Source: a virus
Virus record (IMG/VR): IMGVR_UViG_3300025283_000006
Span: 1 to 26,262 of that record
Length of the DNA: 26,262 bases
Direction: 5' to 3' (one strand)
Of the stretch, positions 17,066 through 23,931 are shown piece after piece. Numbering within the stretch: position 1 is the stretch's first letter; every line of letters begins with the position of its first letter. The notes beneath the pieces were generated by a model. It did no database searches and was not told where the DNA came from. It worked only from the letters and a program-made list of their open reading frames with translations. The position numbers were made by a program, and so were the translations under genes.

Positions 17066-17415
17066 GATGTAAACCACCCTTTCACACGTTGCGCCAAAGT
17101 TGGCTTGACATAGATGATGGATGCGTGCGCAGCGTGCACGTGTTGTGCCGGGGTGATCTGGATCACTGCCTTTTCTGGGGAACTACTATCTTCTTTGAGC
17201 AAAGCCTTGCGCGGACGACCACGCTTCTTCGGCGTAGCCTCGCGCAAAAGCGGCTTCCATCCGGGGCCGAGGGGCGCTGCCTTTTTCCTGTCTAGATACC
17301 GCACCGTGTGTACACGCTGCACATCACACTTGAGTCGGCGTGCAACCTCAAAAGGCTCGTAGCCCTTGTCCAACATGCGTCGGATCTTTGCGGCCAATGT
17401 CATTTTTTTAGCCAT
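17056..17415 (-). CDS. HTH plus AT-hook DNA-binding protein
   Basis: 119 aa. Residues about 7-42 form an HTH-like unit (IRRMLDKGYEPFEVARRL then QRVHTVRYLDR), followed by an AT-hook core KKRGRPRK (63-70). It probably binds AT-rich DNA; the iteron region at 24.7-25.2 kb would be a natural target, but that is speculation. The ATG at 17415 has GGGAGA 5 nt upstream. A longer frame to 17469 runs through the 17-bp palindrome and is rejected. The C-terminus (about 85-119) is unrecognised. It could regulate transcription or help replication. Confidence 0.75.
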   Translation of the reverse strand: MAKKMTLAAKIRRMLDKGYEPFEVARRLKCDVQRVHTVRYLDRKKAAPLGPGWKPLLREATPKKRGRPRKALLKEDSSSPEKAVIQITPAQHVHAAHASIIYVKPTLAQRVKGWFTSWQ

Positions 17416-17443
17416 CGTTTTCTCCCAGTTGTTTTCAAACCAA

Positions 17444-17460
17444 GTTAGGGAATCCCTAAC
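17444..17460. repeat. 17-bp palindrome, copy 1
   Basis: GTTAGGGAATCCCTAAC, with perfect 8-bp arms around one base. It is 5 nt after the stop of the 17466-17921 gene and 28 nt before the HTH/AT-hook ATG. Family described under findings. Confidence 0.95.
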
Positions 17461-17465
17461 ATTTG

Positions 17466-17921
17466 TCACGGACGTGACTCCTCCTCAGAGGTGCACTTCG
17501 GGCTGTAGACCCAAAAGACACCCGCCGATATGCGACGCCCGACATCCGCAACATGCGGCGTCGGCTTGATCCGGTGATCAACCATCATCAGTATGGCAAG
17601 ACGCTCCTGTACCCAGTTGGGTAGAGCATCGACACCATCGTAATCGCCTTCGCGGATGTCGTCAATATCTGGAAACGCAAAACACAGGACGTTTACTGAC
17701 CCATCCTGATTCAACGTGACACGAAATGTTTCTGTATCTGGTCGTGCGGGTAGATCGAGATCATCCTCTGCCATGTGCGCGGTGTATCCACGTGAGTAAG
17801 CGAACGCTGCACCACACTCAATCAGATCTACCACCTTGTATAACTCCTTGGACAACTCACCTACGCTGTTTTGCAGTGCACCGAGTTTGACGCTCAAGTC
17901 ACGGATGTGTACGCTTGTCAT
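17466..17921 (-). CDS. Unknown phage protein, coupled to the upstream gene
   Basis: 151 aa. An N-terminal helix/coiled coil (about 8-35) is followed by an acidic middle and a short beta-rich C-terminus. No motif was recognised. The ATG at 17921 overlaps the stop of the 353-aa gene as TGATG, and no good SD exists, so it is probably translated by coupling and likely works with that protein. GTG at 17924 is an alternative start. Its C-terminus (DVGRRISAGVFWVYS) resembles the C-terminus of the 353-aa partner (DVGTRVSDVGMRATETTFYV), possibly an old partial duplication. Confidence 0.7.
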   Translation of the reverse strand: MTSVHIRDLSVKLGALQNSVGELSKELYKVVDLIECGAAFAYSRGYTAHMAEDDLDLPARPDTETFRVTLNQDGSVNVLCFAFPDIDDIREGDYDGVDALPNWVQERLAILMMVDHRIKPTPHVADVGRRISAGVFWVYSPKCTSEEESRP

Positions 17922-18982
17922 CACACGCGCTCTACGTAAAAGGTTGTCTCAGTTGCACGCATGCCAACATCGGACACACGGGTGCCCACGTCCACCATGG
18001 ACAGCACAGCCATCTTCCCGGTCAACTCCTCGGGCATGGTTTCGGCAGTGAAAGTCTGAGGGTCGTGCATCACGGGCGGCGACTTGTGTACGTCGAACAT
18101 CTCAATAACATTAAAGTGTTGTACGTCCTTACGTGTTAGCACAGTGACGAACCACCCATGGCGGACTTTTGATATGTGTTCTTTCTGCATGACCCGGGCA
18201 CCCACGTACGCCTGCACTTGCTGCTTCAATTCGACAGACAGAAACTCATGCCCACTTTCTAGCAGGTGCACCAACTCCCTCATCAAGTCCGTGTTTTTAC
18301 GAACCTCCGATACGGTGTTGTGTACTGCGACGTTAAAGTTTGCTGTCTCATTCTGAACTGCGCTTGTGAAAAAATCGAGCTTTACCTGCGCAGTCTCTTG
18401 CGGTGCGTAGGGGCGCATCACCGACCTGGCGTTTTTGACAGCGCGGCCCACGTCGGCAGACATCAACATGCAGTGCTGCGCGTTATCGGTGTTGTATTTG
18501 CGGTTTTGGATCAGGCGTGAATAGATGCCATAGGTCGGATCGTCACTGGCGTGGGCCGTGGTGGCGTAATTTTTGTACCCAATGCGCATCAGGGCATACG
18601 GCTGCTCAGGCAAATAGACCCACAACTCACACAGCAGGGAGTAGCTGCCGCTACTACCAAACATAGCGCCGTCTGGATTGCTCTTCACCACAGTTATACG
18701 ACGGCTGGCGCAGTCCTGCCGCATACCGAACTTGATGCGGTGATTGGCCGCACGCAACTCATCACACAGCAGGGCCAGCTTGGGCTCCACAGGGATGCCG
18801 TCATACCTCGCCGCATGGAAAAAGATATCGCGGTCTGAGATGTCAGTTTTGATTAAACGGATGCGCTTCACCTCTTCCTGCAACCTGCGCAGGTATTTCT
18901 CCGTGTCGCTTTGAATGTAATCGACCTGCGCTGCGGAATGTTTGAAGATGGGATTGAATTTGATGGTGGCAAGAATGCCCAT
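17921..18982 (-). CDS. Unknown 353-aa phage protein
   Basis: 353 aa with mixed alpha/beta content. No Walker, nuclease or HTH motif was recognised. A helical segment about 215-275 (EVRKNTDLMRELVHLLESG, ELKQQVQAYVG) could be a coiled coil. CTAGGAGA lies 7-8 nt before ATG 18982, and a 17-bp palindrome lies just before that. It sits after the ATPase/VWA/DUF3150 set and could belong to that module, but this is inference only. Confidence 0.75.
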   Translation of the reverse strand: MGILATIKFNPIFKHSAAQVDYIQSDTEKYLRRLQEEVKRIRLIKTDISDRDIFFHAARYDGIPVEPKLALLCDELRAANHRIKFGMRQDCASRRITVVKSNPDGAMFGSSGSYSLLCELWVYLPEQPYALMRIGYKNYATTAHASDDPTYGIYSRLIQNRKYNTDNAQHCMLMSADVGRAVKNARSVMRPYAPQETAQVKLDFFTSAVQNETANFNVAVHNTVSEVRKNTDLMRELVHLLESGHEFLSVELKQQVQAYVGARVMQKEHISKVRHGWFVTVLTRKDVQHFNVIEMFDVHKSPPVMHDPQTFTAETMPEELTGKMAVLSMVDVGTRVSDVGMRATETTFYVERV

Positions 18983-18998
18983 GATCTTCTCCTAGTTT

Positions 18999-19015
18999 GT
19001 TAGGGATTCCCTAAC
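18999..19015. repeat. 17-bp palindrome, copy 2
   Basis: GTTAGGGATTCCCTAAC, 16 nt upstream of the ATG at 18982, immediately before the SD. Confidence 0.95.
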
Positions 19016-19022
19016 TCGTTGC

Positions 19023-19046
19023 GTTGTTGAGTTGTTGAGTTGTTGG
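19023..19046. repeat. Tandem 8-bp repeat GTTGTTGA x3
   Basis: Two perfect units and one GTTGTTGG unit, 8 nt right of palindrome copy 2, in the leader of the 353-aa gene. Such short tandem repeats can arise by slippage and change leader length. Confidence 0.7.
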
Positions 19047-19139
19047 GTTGGGGGGACAGGTAGATTCCACGCCCCCCTCGCGGTTGGAGGGCGGTGCAAA
19101 GTGTTTGGCTTACTGCCAGGGCTAGGTACACCGTGCACC

Positions 19140-19180
19140 GTCACGACAGGGTTGCATCTACCGGGCGCTGCTGTCGTGAC
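19140..19180. other. 10-bp inverted repeat in the 19016-19196 intergenic region
   Basis: GTCACGACAG and CTGTCGTGAC are perfect 10-bp arms separated by 21 bases. The 181-bp gap around it holds no convincing gene: a 63-codon frame ending at 18992 runs through the tandem repeat and palindrome. The inverted repeat could be a regulator site or a leader hairpin; no U-tract follows. Confidence 0.5.
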
Positions 19181-19196
19181 CATGAATCACCTAGCC

Positions 19197-20441
19197 TCAG
19201 TCTTTGACGTGCACCGTGGTACCCACGGGTGCCGTGTCGTTGTTTGCACCGACAATGCACCACAGTACCGGGCAAGGCCACGTGCCCCATGACCCGCCGA
19301 GATACCCGTCAGTCAAGACCACCACAGCTTGCGGCTTCACACCGTACTCAGCCATGTAACTTGTTACACATTCCACGCTCGTACCACCTCCGCCCGCAGG
19401 CTTGGTTGATTGCACGATGTTGTCCACCTCACTGTCCACGTACGTCTCGTCACGGCACACACGGGTATCCCAGTACAGCAGGCGCACCTTGTCGGGCTTG
19501 ACCGTATCGCAGATGCCCTTGACCTCACCGAGGAACTGAGACAACTCTTGTGCACCGATAGAGCCTGACGTGTCAATGGCAAGCACCAACTCGCCGACCT
19601 TCTCGCTCACACCTGATGGCATGTAGATACCCGAGGACACAAACCTGCGGTTGGGTCGCTTCCATGTTGAGAACTCATTGCCTGCGCACGTGGTCGTCAC
19701 GAACTCACGCAGCACCTCACGCCAGTCAATTTTGGTCTTGAGCAATTCTTCCAAGTCGCGCAAGCCACCGGATCCCAACTTACCTGCGGCCAACACACCC
19801 TGACGCACGGCCTCGTCGATGTCACGCCCCAACTCTTTCTTCTCTTCGTCGCTCATGCTCTGCGCACCCTCCCAGTCGTGGGAGTCGAGACCACCGTCCA
19901 TGTTGCCCTCACCCTCACCGGGGCGACCTGCGCCGCCCCCACTCTCACCCTCACATTGCCCATCCTCGTTCTGCGGCTGCTCAGGCATGGCGTGATACAC
20001 CTGAGCCGTGTCCATACCCACGTACTGTTGGTCGATCACGCCGATGGGTTTGCCTGTCTTTTTATCTTTAGGCATGACAGCAAAGCCGTCCGCGTTCTCG
20101 GCGGTGATCTTCAAGTTGATCACATGGTCACAGGCGATGTTGGCCTTGCGTGCGTTGGCGTCATACAGATGTTTCCACGTGGTCAGGTGGCGATAGAGCT
20201 TGTGATAGCACTCGTGCAGCACGACGAAGCGCAACTCTGCATCGTTGAGTGAGTCCACAAACGCACGGCCATACTTTTCATCTCTCCCGTTGGTGCATGC
20301 GGTCGGGATCTTGTCCGACACGGTGCGGTTGCCGAGCATGAGGATGCCTGCCAGTGCCACGTACTTGGGGTTGCCGATGATGTCAATGACTGCCTTTTGC
20401 AGTCGCTGTTCAGCGGTCAGTTGTTTGCCGATCATGAGCAT
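19197..20441 (-). CDS. DUF2201-like metallopeptidase/VWA protein
   Basis: 414 aa. The N-terminal half carries a zinc-protease motif H76-E-C-Y-H80, with ACDHVINL (103-110) as a second conserved region. An acidic Gly/Glu linker (155-190) follows. The C-terminal half is a von Willebrand A-like domain with MIDAS residues D290-T-S-G-S, T354 (GGGTS) and D378 (TDG). This is the architecture of VWA-like metallopeptidases encoded with MoxR ATPases, here at 20584-21681. It could be an ATPase-driven chaperone or protease acting on host or phage complexes; the substrate is unknown. ATG 20441 has AAGGA upstream; the gene follows a 40-aa gene. Confidence 0.85.
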   Translation of the reverse strand: MLMIGKQLTAEQRLQKAVIDIIGNPKYVALAGILMLGNRTVSDKIPTACTNGRDEKYGRAFVDSLNDAELRFVVLHECYHKLYRHLTTWKHLYDANARKANIACDHVINLKITAENADGFAVMPKDKKTGKPIGVIDQQYVGMDTAQVYHAMPEQPQNEDGQCEGESGGGAGRPGEGEGNMDGGLDSHDWEGAQSMSDEEKKELGRDIDEAVRQGVLAAGKLGSGGLRDLEELLKTKIDWREVLREFVTTTCAGNEFSTWKRPNRRFVSSGIYMPSGVSEKVGELVLAIDTSGSIGAQELSQFLGEVKGICDTVKPDKVRLLYWDTRVCRDETYVDSEVDNIVQSTKPAGGGGTSVECVTSYMAEYGVKPQAVVVLTDGYLGGSWGTWPCPVLWCIVGANNDTAPVGTTVHVKD

Positions 20442-20450
20442 GATGTTTCC

Positions 20451-20573
20451 TTATTTAATTTGCCATGTGATGCGGTCGTTGATTGCACGTCGCCGTTGCC
20501 AGTACGGCAGGGCGTACGGTACGTTTGTCTCTATGCAAATCAAGCGACCCTTCAAAAACACATACATGTGCAT
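20451..20573 (-). CDS. 40-aa protein between ATPase and VWA genes
   Basis: Short basic, aromatic protein (MHMYVFLKGRLICIETNV, then PYWQRRRAINDRITWQIK). GGAGAG lies before ATG 20573 and it fills the gap between two partner genes with 10-base spacing on both sides, so it is probably translated. No motif was recognised; a small adaptor of the module is a guess. Confidence 0.65.
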   Translation of the reverse strand: MHMYVFLKGRLICIETNVPYALPYWQRRRAINDRITWQIK

Positions 20574-20583
20574 TGCTCTCTCC

Positions 20584-21681
20584 TTACTTCTTATCAGCCG
20601 TGAACATGTAGTTGTTGGCCATGGCCCACTGCGTGAACTTCTTGTTGGTCATCACAGCCTTCTGCTTGTCGGCAGGGAACTTGTTGCCACGCACGCCATT
20701 GGCGAACATGCCTTGAGCTTCCTTGTCGAGTCTTTGCATGTAGTCCATCCACGGATCCATCCAAGTCGCGTCGATGATGGAAAGGGTGCGATACACCACC
20801 ATGCACACAGCAGCGGGGCTGTCGGGCACCTTGGCATGGAGCGGATCCTTCTTGAGGTCGTCGAGCTTTGGCAGTTGATCCGCTAACTTTACGTGTGCTG
20901 TCAGATCCATGGCGCCACGCTCACCCACCGTGCCCATGAGTAAACCTGTTAGGGTCTGATCGTCGTACTGATCGCGCACCTTGAGCCAGTCGCTTGCCGC
21001 TTCCAACGAACGGGGCGTGACGAAGGCAGCGCGTTGCTGCTTGGGGTGATAGATATACGGGTTGTCGTCCGGGTTGGGCACGTCGTCGAATGACTGGAAC
21101 AGTTGCGGGTTGTCCTTGCACCATCCGAGCAACGTGTGATCGATGCCGTTGGCGATACCCCACTCGATCCACTCCAAGTTGGTCGGCTTGCGTGAGGTGA
21201 CAATCGACATGCGGTTGCGTGCATGCGGTGGCAGCAGGTCACCCACACCCTCGGCCCCAAGGTTGGTCGTGGCAAACACGATGCTGTCCTCGTGGAGGGT
21301 GTAAGAACCCATCTTGCGTTCAAGCATGAGTCGCAGCATGGCGTTCTTCACACTTGGATTAGCCTTGCCGTACTCGTCCACCATCAGGAGAATGGGCTTG
21401 CCCAGGTGCACGCCGAGTTCCTCGTTGGTCACGTAACGCACGCACCCTTGGTTGTCGATGGTCTGCAACTGCGGGATGGTGATGTCCCCTAAATCCTTGG
21501 TAGTGCAATCGAAATAGCACATCGTGTGTTTCGGCAGCAGCTTGCCCAGGGCTTTCAGCAGAGATGACTTGCCCGTACCCATGTGTCCCTGCATGAGGAC
21601 GGTTCGCTTGTTACCACCGGCCAGGATGGCAGCGGTGATCTGATCGAGGGACAGGGCGTAGAGAGAAGTTGCGGTTGTCAT
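20584..21681 (-). CDS. MoxR-like AAA+ ATPase
   Basis: 365 aa. Walker A GHMGTGKSS (32-40), Walker B ILLMVDE (97-103), sensor 1 FATTN (136-140) and arginine region ARNR (154-157) identify a AAA+ ATPase of the MoxR/dynein-related type. Such ATPases remodel proteins together with VWA partners, and the VWA gene is two genes downstream. ATG 21681 is chosen because CTAGGA precedes it; a GTG at 21741 would add a QPS repeat encoded by the tandem 9-bp repeat and is rejected. The C-terminal domain (about 220-365) is unrecognised. Confidence 0.88.
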   Translation of the reverse strand: MTTATSLYALSLDQITAAILAGGNKRTVLMQGHMGTGKSSLLKALGKLLPKHTMCYFDCTTKDLGDITIPQLQTIDNQGCVRYVTNEELGVHLGKPILLMVDEYGKANPSVKNAMLRLMLERKMGSYTLHEDSIVFATTNLGAEGVGDLLPPHARNRMSIVTSRKPTNLEWIEWGIANGIDHTLLGWCKDNPQLFQSFDDVPNPDDNPYIYHPKQQRAAFVTPRSLEAASDWLKVRDQYDDQTLTGLLMGTVGERGAMDLTAHVKLADQLPKLDDLKKDPLHAKVPDSPAAVCMVVYRTLSIIDATWMDPWMDYMQRLDKEAQGMFANGVRGNKFPADKQKAVMTNKKFTQWAMANNYMFTADKK

Positions 21682-21697
21682 GGTCGTTTTTCCTAGT

Positions 21698-21733
21698 GAT
21701 GGTTGTGATGGTTGTGATGGTTGTGATGGTTGT
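21698..21733. repeat. Tandem 9-bp repeat GATGGTTGT x4
   Basis: Four perfect units in the leader of the ATPase gene, directly upstream of its SD. As the unit length is a multiple of three it stays in frame (QPS repeats) if an upstream GTG were used. It is prone to copy-number change by slippage. Confidence 0.9.
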
Positions 21734-21772
21734 TTCAACACTTACTTCTAAAATTGATGCCAGGGTTGCGTG

Positions 21773-21789
21773 GTTAGGGACTCCCTAAC
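21773..21789. repeat. 17-bp palindrome, copy 3
   Basis: GTTAGGGACTCCCTAAC (C in the centre), 3 nt after the stop of the DUF3150-like gene and 91 nt before the ATPase ATG. Confidence 0.95.
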
Positions 21790-21792
21790 TTG

Positions 21793-22719
21793 TTACCACC
21801 CCAGTCCCAGACTGTCGATGGTCTTGCGCACTGCGTCCATCTGCTGCTTGGTTTGTGATCGCAGGTACGCATCCTCACGCAGGGCCTCGGGTGTCACGCC
21901 CTCAAGCGCCTGCTCTAGGTCGGCGGCTGCCTTGGTCATGGTCGGGTCGCTCGTGACGTTGAAGTCGTTGAGCATGACCACCATGTCCTTGACGTTGCTG
22001 ACCAGAGAGTCGCGGAATATCTTCTTGTTGGTGTCGTCGCCGTAGTCCAGCCGCTCACTCATCTTGCTGATCGCCTCGTAGGTGCGCTGCCACACATCAC
22101 CCATGGCGGTCTTGAGTTGATCGCTGTAGAACTTCTCATACTGACCGCGCAGTGCCTCGGCTGCCTCGTTGCCCACGTCCAGCCGCCAGTCGCCTGCCTC
22201 GGGCACGGGCATGGCTGCAAACCGGAAGCGGAACTTGTTACGCAGTGTTTCGGCTGTTGGGTACTCGTCGGCGTTGAACAGGGAGCCGAGCTTGAGTTGG
22301 GCGTTCTGGATCTCCCAGTCGTACGCTTGCAGGAAGTTGTCAGTCAGACGGAAGAACTCCTGCTGCAAGGCGCTCATCTCCTTCTCGTACCCGGCGCGGG
22401 TCTCGTTGCCCAGGTATGCACGGGTCGTGCACAGGCGCAGTCCCAGGTCTGACCAGGGTGTGGTCATGGCGTAGTGGATGTTGCGTGCGTTGGCTGCAAA
22501 CTTCTGCACTGCATCCAGTTCGGCGCAGTCGCCAAGGAGCTTCTTCGATACGTTGGCCACGCCCTTGGCGGCGTTGTTCTGGTTAACAACTTCCTGTGAG
22601 GCTCGCTTGTCGAGCTTTCGTCCCGTCCACGTGGAGATGGACAGGTCAATCAGCACCGCTGAGGATGCGATGGACGGGGCCGAGAAGATCGGCGCTGTGG
22701 TGGTCATGTGGATCTGCAT
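21793..22719 (-). CDS. DUF3150-like protein of the ATPase/VWA module
   Basis: 308 aa, mostly helical. The N-terminus VLIDLSISTWTGRKLDKRAS (22-41), followed by long helices with charged and Gln residues, resembles DUF3150, a family found beside MoxR ATPases and VWA proteins in phages; this assignment is from memory. Function is unknown; it may be the substrate or scaffold of the ATPase. AAGGAG lies before ATG 22719. A 17-bp palindrome lies 17 nt upstream, and another after its stop. Confidence 0.7.
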   Translation of the reverse strand: MQIHMTTTAPIFSAPSIASSAVLIDLSISTWTGRKLDKRASQEVVNQNNAAKGVANVSKKLLGDCAELDAVQKFAANARNIHYAMTTPWSDLGLRLCTTRAYLGNETRAGYEKEMSALQQEFFRLTDNFLQAYDWEIQNAQLKLGSLFNADEYPTAETLRNKFRFRFAAMPVPEAGDWRLDVGNEAAEALRGQYEKFYSDQLKTAMGDVWQRTYEAISKMSERLDYGDDTNKKIFRDSLVSNVKDMVVMLNDFNVTSDPTMTKAAADLEQALEGVTPEALREDAYLRSQTKQQMDAVRKTIDSLGLGW

Positions 22720-22736
22720 GGTTCTCTCCTTGAGTT

Positions 22737-22753
22737 GTTAGGGAATCCCTAAC
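22737..22753. repeat. 17-bp palindrome, copy 4
   Basis: GTTAGGGAATCCCTAAC, 17 nt before ATG 22719. It overlaps the TAG stop of the 75-aa gene, so that gene ends inside the element. Confidence 0.95.
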
Positions 22754-22976
22754 TGGGTTGATGTTTACTCTGCACTGCCCCGTCCAACAAGCCTTCGGCT
22801 TGAAGTCGCACTTCAAGGGCATAAAGGAAATCGTTAAGCACCTTTGGGCATTCGTCGCTTTCGCGCTGAATGCCGTTCACGAATAACATCGTGCTCATGG
22901 ACTCTACAAAATAGAGCGCATCTTCTGCGCTGCCATGAAAGCCAAGAAATTTTTCGGTCACACTCATAGGTTTCAT
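22749..22976 (-). CDS. 75-aa early protein, unknown
   Basis: Acidic and mostly helical, with no motif recognised (MSVTEKFLGF, then LNDFLYALEVRLQAEGLL). AAGGA lies before ATG 22976. It is the first gene after the promoter at 23098-23126, behind a highly palindromic leader, so it is a likely regulated early gene. The stop codon lies within palindrome copy 4. Confidence 0.7.
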   Translation of the reverse strand: MKPMSVTEKFLGFHGSAEDALYFVESMSTMLFVNGIQRESDECPKVLNDFLYALEVRLQAEGLLDGAVQSKHQPS

Positions 22977-23005
22977 GATTTGTTCCTTTCTAAGGTGATG
23001 GGAAA

Positions 23006-23088
23006 GACCGACACTTGTCGGTCATTTGACTTGAATACCGTGCTGGAACCCAAACCCAGGCCTGGGTTGTCGGGTCGCTTTCTGACCC
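23006..23088. promoter_or_regulatory. Leader with three palindromes
   Basis: Between the promoter at 23098-23126 and ATG 22976 lie GACCGACACTTGTCGGTC (23006-23023, 8-bp arms), the perfect 16-bp palindrome AACCCAGGCCTGGGTT (23053-23068), and GGGTC...GACCC (23072-23088). They may be operators for a dimeric regulator or stem-loops of the leader RNA. None is followed by a U-tract. Confidence 0.6.
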
Positions 23089-23097
23089 AACACCTAT

Positions 23098-23126
23098 AGT
23101 CTATCACAGAACAATACAAAAGTCAA
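23098..23126 (-). promoter_or_regulatory. Leftward sigma70-type promoter
   Basis: On the - strand TTGACT (23121-23126), a 17-bp spacer and TAGACT (23098-23103). The -10 is preceded by TTCTGTGA and the -35 by CGC, both shared with the promoter at 24667-24695. It would drive the 75-aa gene, DUF3150, ATPase and VWA genes and possibly more. Confidence 0.75.
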
Positions 23127-23153
23127 GCGTTGTGTAGTTGAGTTGACTATCTG

Positions 23154-23270
23154 TCACCACGGCCTCCAAACAAGCAGGTCTAGTAATAATATCACAATCG
23201 CAAACAGATAGACAATTAGCCACGTGAGCATGCTCACGCCTGCTTCAATACGTTCTTCGGTCTTGCTCAC
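23154..23270 (-). CDS. 38-aa single-pass membrane protein
   Basis: A short charged N-terminus (SKTEERIEAG) is followed by one hydrophobic helix (about residues 15-34; LTWLIVYLFAIVILLLDLLV) and a WRPW end. The GTG at 23270 has GGAGG 7 nt upstream, which decides the start. It is the last gene before the promoter at 23098-23126. Function is unknown; membrane-active phage early peptides are one possibility. Confidence 0.75.
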   Translation of the reverse strand: MSKTEERIEAGVSMLTWLIVYLFAIVILLLDLLVWRPW

Positions 23271-23288
23271 TTGTTGTCCTCCAGTTGT

Positions 23289-23663
23289 TCAATCAAAAAA
23301 GTATCCGTTCAGATACTCACCTCGGGCGGCGAGTCCTGCGGTGCCCCAGTCCGCGATGGTGCGCATGGCCCCGGCTGTCATGGGCAGTATGTTGGCTTCT
23401 AAGGGGTGTGACTGGTTGCGATGTTTAGATGTGGTGACGCTGTACTTACCTGTGTTCTCGTACCACTGCACCTTGCCGTCCTCGGGCAACCACTCTGCGA
23501 TAAACAGGGGCCAGTGAGAGCCATATGAGTAGACGACGTAGCGATGAGTGTGGCAATTACCACACGCGAGATAGATACGGGCAAACAAGTTATTACCATC
23601 GAAGGGCTCTCGGCGTTGTATGTACTGGCGTGCGTTGGCGTTTGCTGTAATGATGGGTTTCAT
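23289..23663 (-). CDS. Unknown phage protein with CxxCH site
   Basis: 124 aa. C34-x2-C37-H38 and H40 may bind zinc. RYVVYSYGSHWPLFIAEW (41-58) and QWYENTGKYSVTTSKH give a beta-rich fold typical of small conserved phage proteins. AAAGGA lies before ATG 23663. No enzyme motif was seen; a regulator or anti-host role is possible but unsupported. Confidence 0.75.
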   Translation of the reverse strand: MKPIITANANARQYIQRREPFDGNNLFARIYLACGNCHTHRYVVYSYGSHWPLFIAEWLPEDGKVQWYENTGKYSVTTSKHRNQSHPLEANILPMTAGAMRTIADWGTAGLAARGEYLNGYFFD

Positions 23664-23679
23664 GGTTTTCCTTTGTTGT

Positions 23680-23931
23680 TTAGATCATGCCGCACCGAGG
23701 GCACGAGGGCCAACAGCCGGGATACTCTGGTTCTGGCGGTTCGGTGCAGCCGCAGACACACCTGTACTGGGGCTTTTCTTGGACGAACTCAACCGTCCAC
23801 TCGCCGTAGCTGTGGGTGTAGTCGCTTTCCAACTCCTTCCACGCTTTGTCTTCAGCCTCCTCGGGTGAGTTAGCCTCCACTGTGTAGAGGACATAGCTTT
23901 CACGTTTTAACTCCACTTCGTACTTTTTCAT
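23680..23931 (-). CDS. Small Cys-rich early protein
   Basis: 83 aa. The N-terminal part (YEVELKRESYVLYTVEANS, EEAEDKAW) has the beta-alpha pattern of small phage proteins. The C-terminus has C58, C60, C62, C73, C77 and C80, likely a zinc site. GGAGAG lies before ATG 23931, and ATGA overlaps the previous gene. Function is unknown. Confidence 0.75.
   Translation of the reverse strand: MKKYEVELKRESYVLYTVEANSPEEAEDKAWKELESDYTHSYGEWTVEFVQEKPQYRCVCGCTEPPEPEYPGCWPSCPRCGMI

Noticed and set aside
18992-19183. 63-codon - strand frame with an AGGT before its ATG
   Set aside because: It reads through the tandem repeat and the palindrome and has biased composition; too weak to call.
21682-21741. N-terminal QPS-repeat extension of the AAA+ ATPase from GTG 21741
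   Set aside because: ATG 21681 has a proper SD; the extension only translates the 9-bp tandem repeat.
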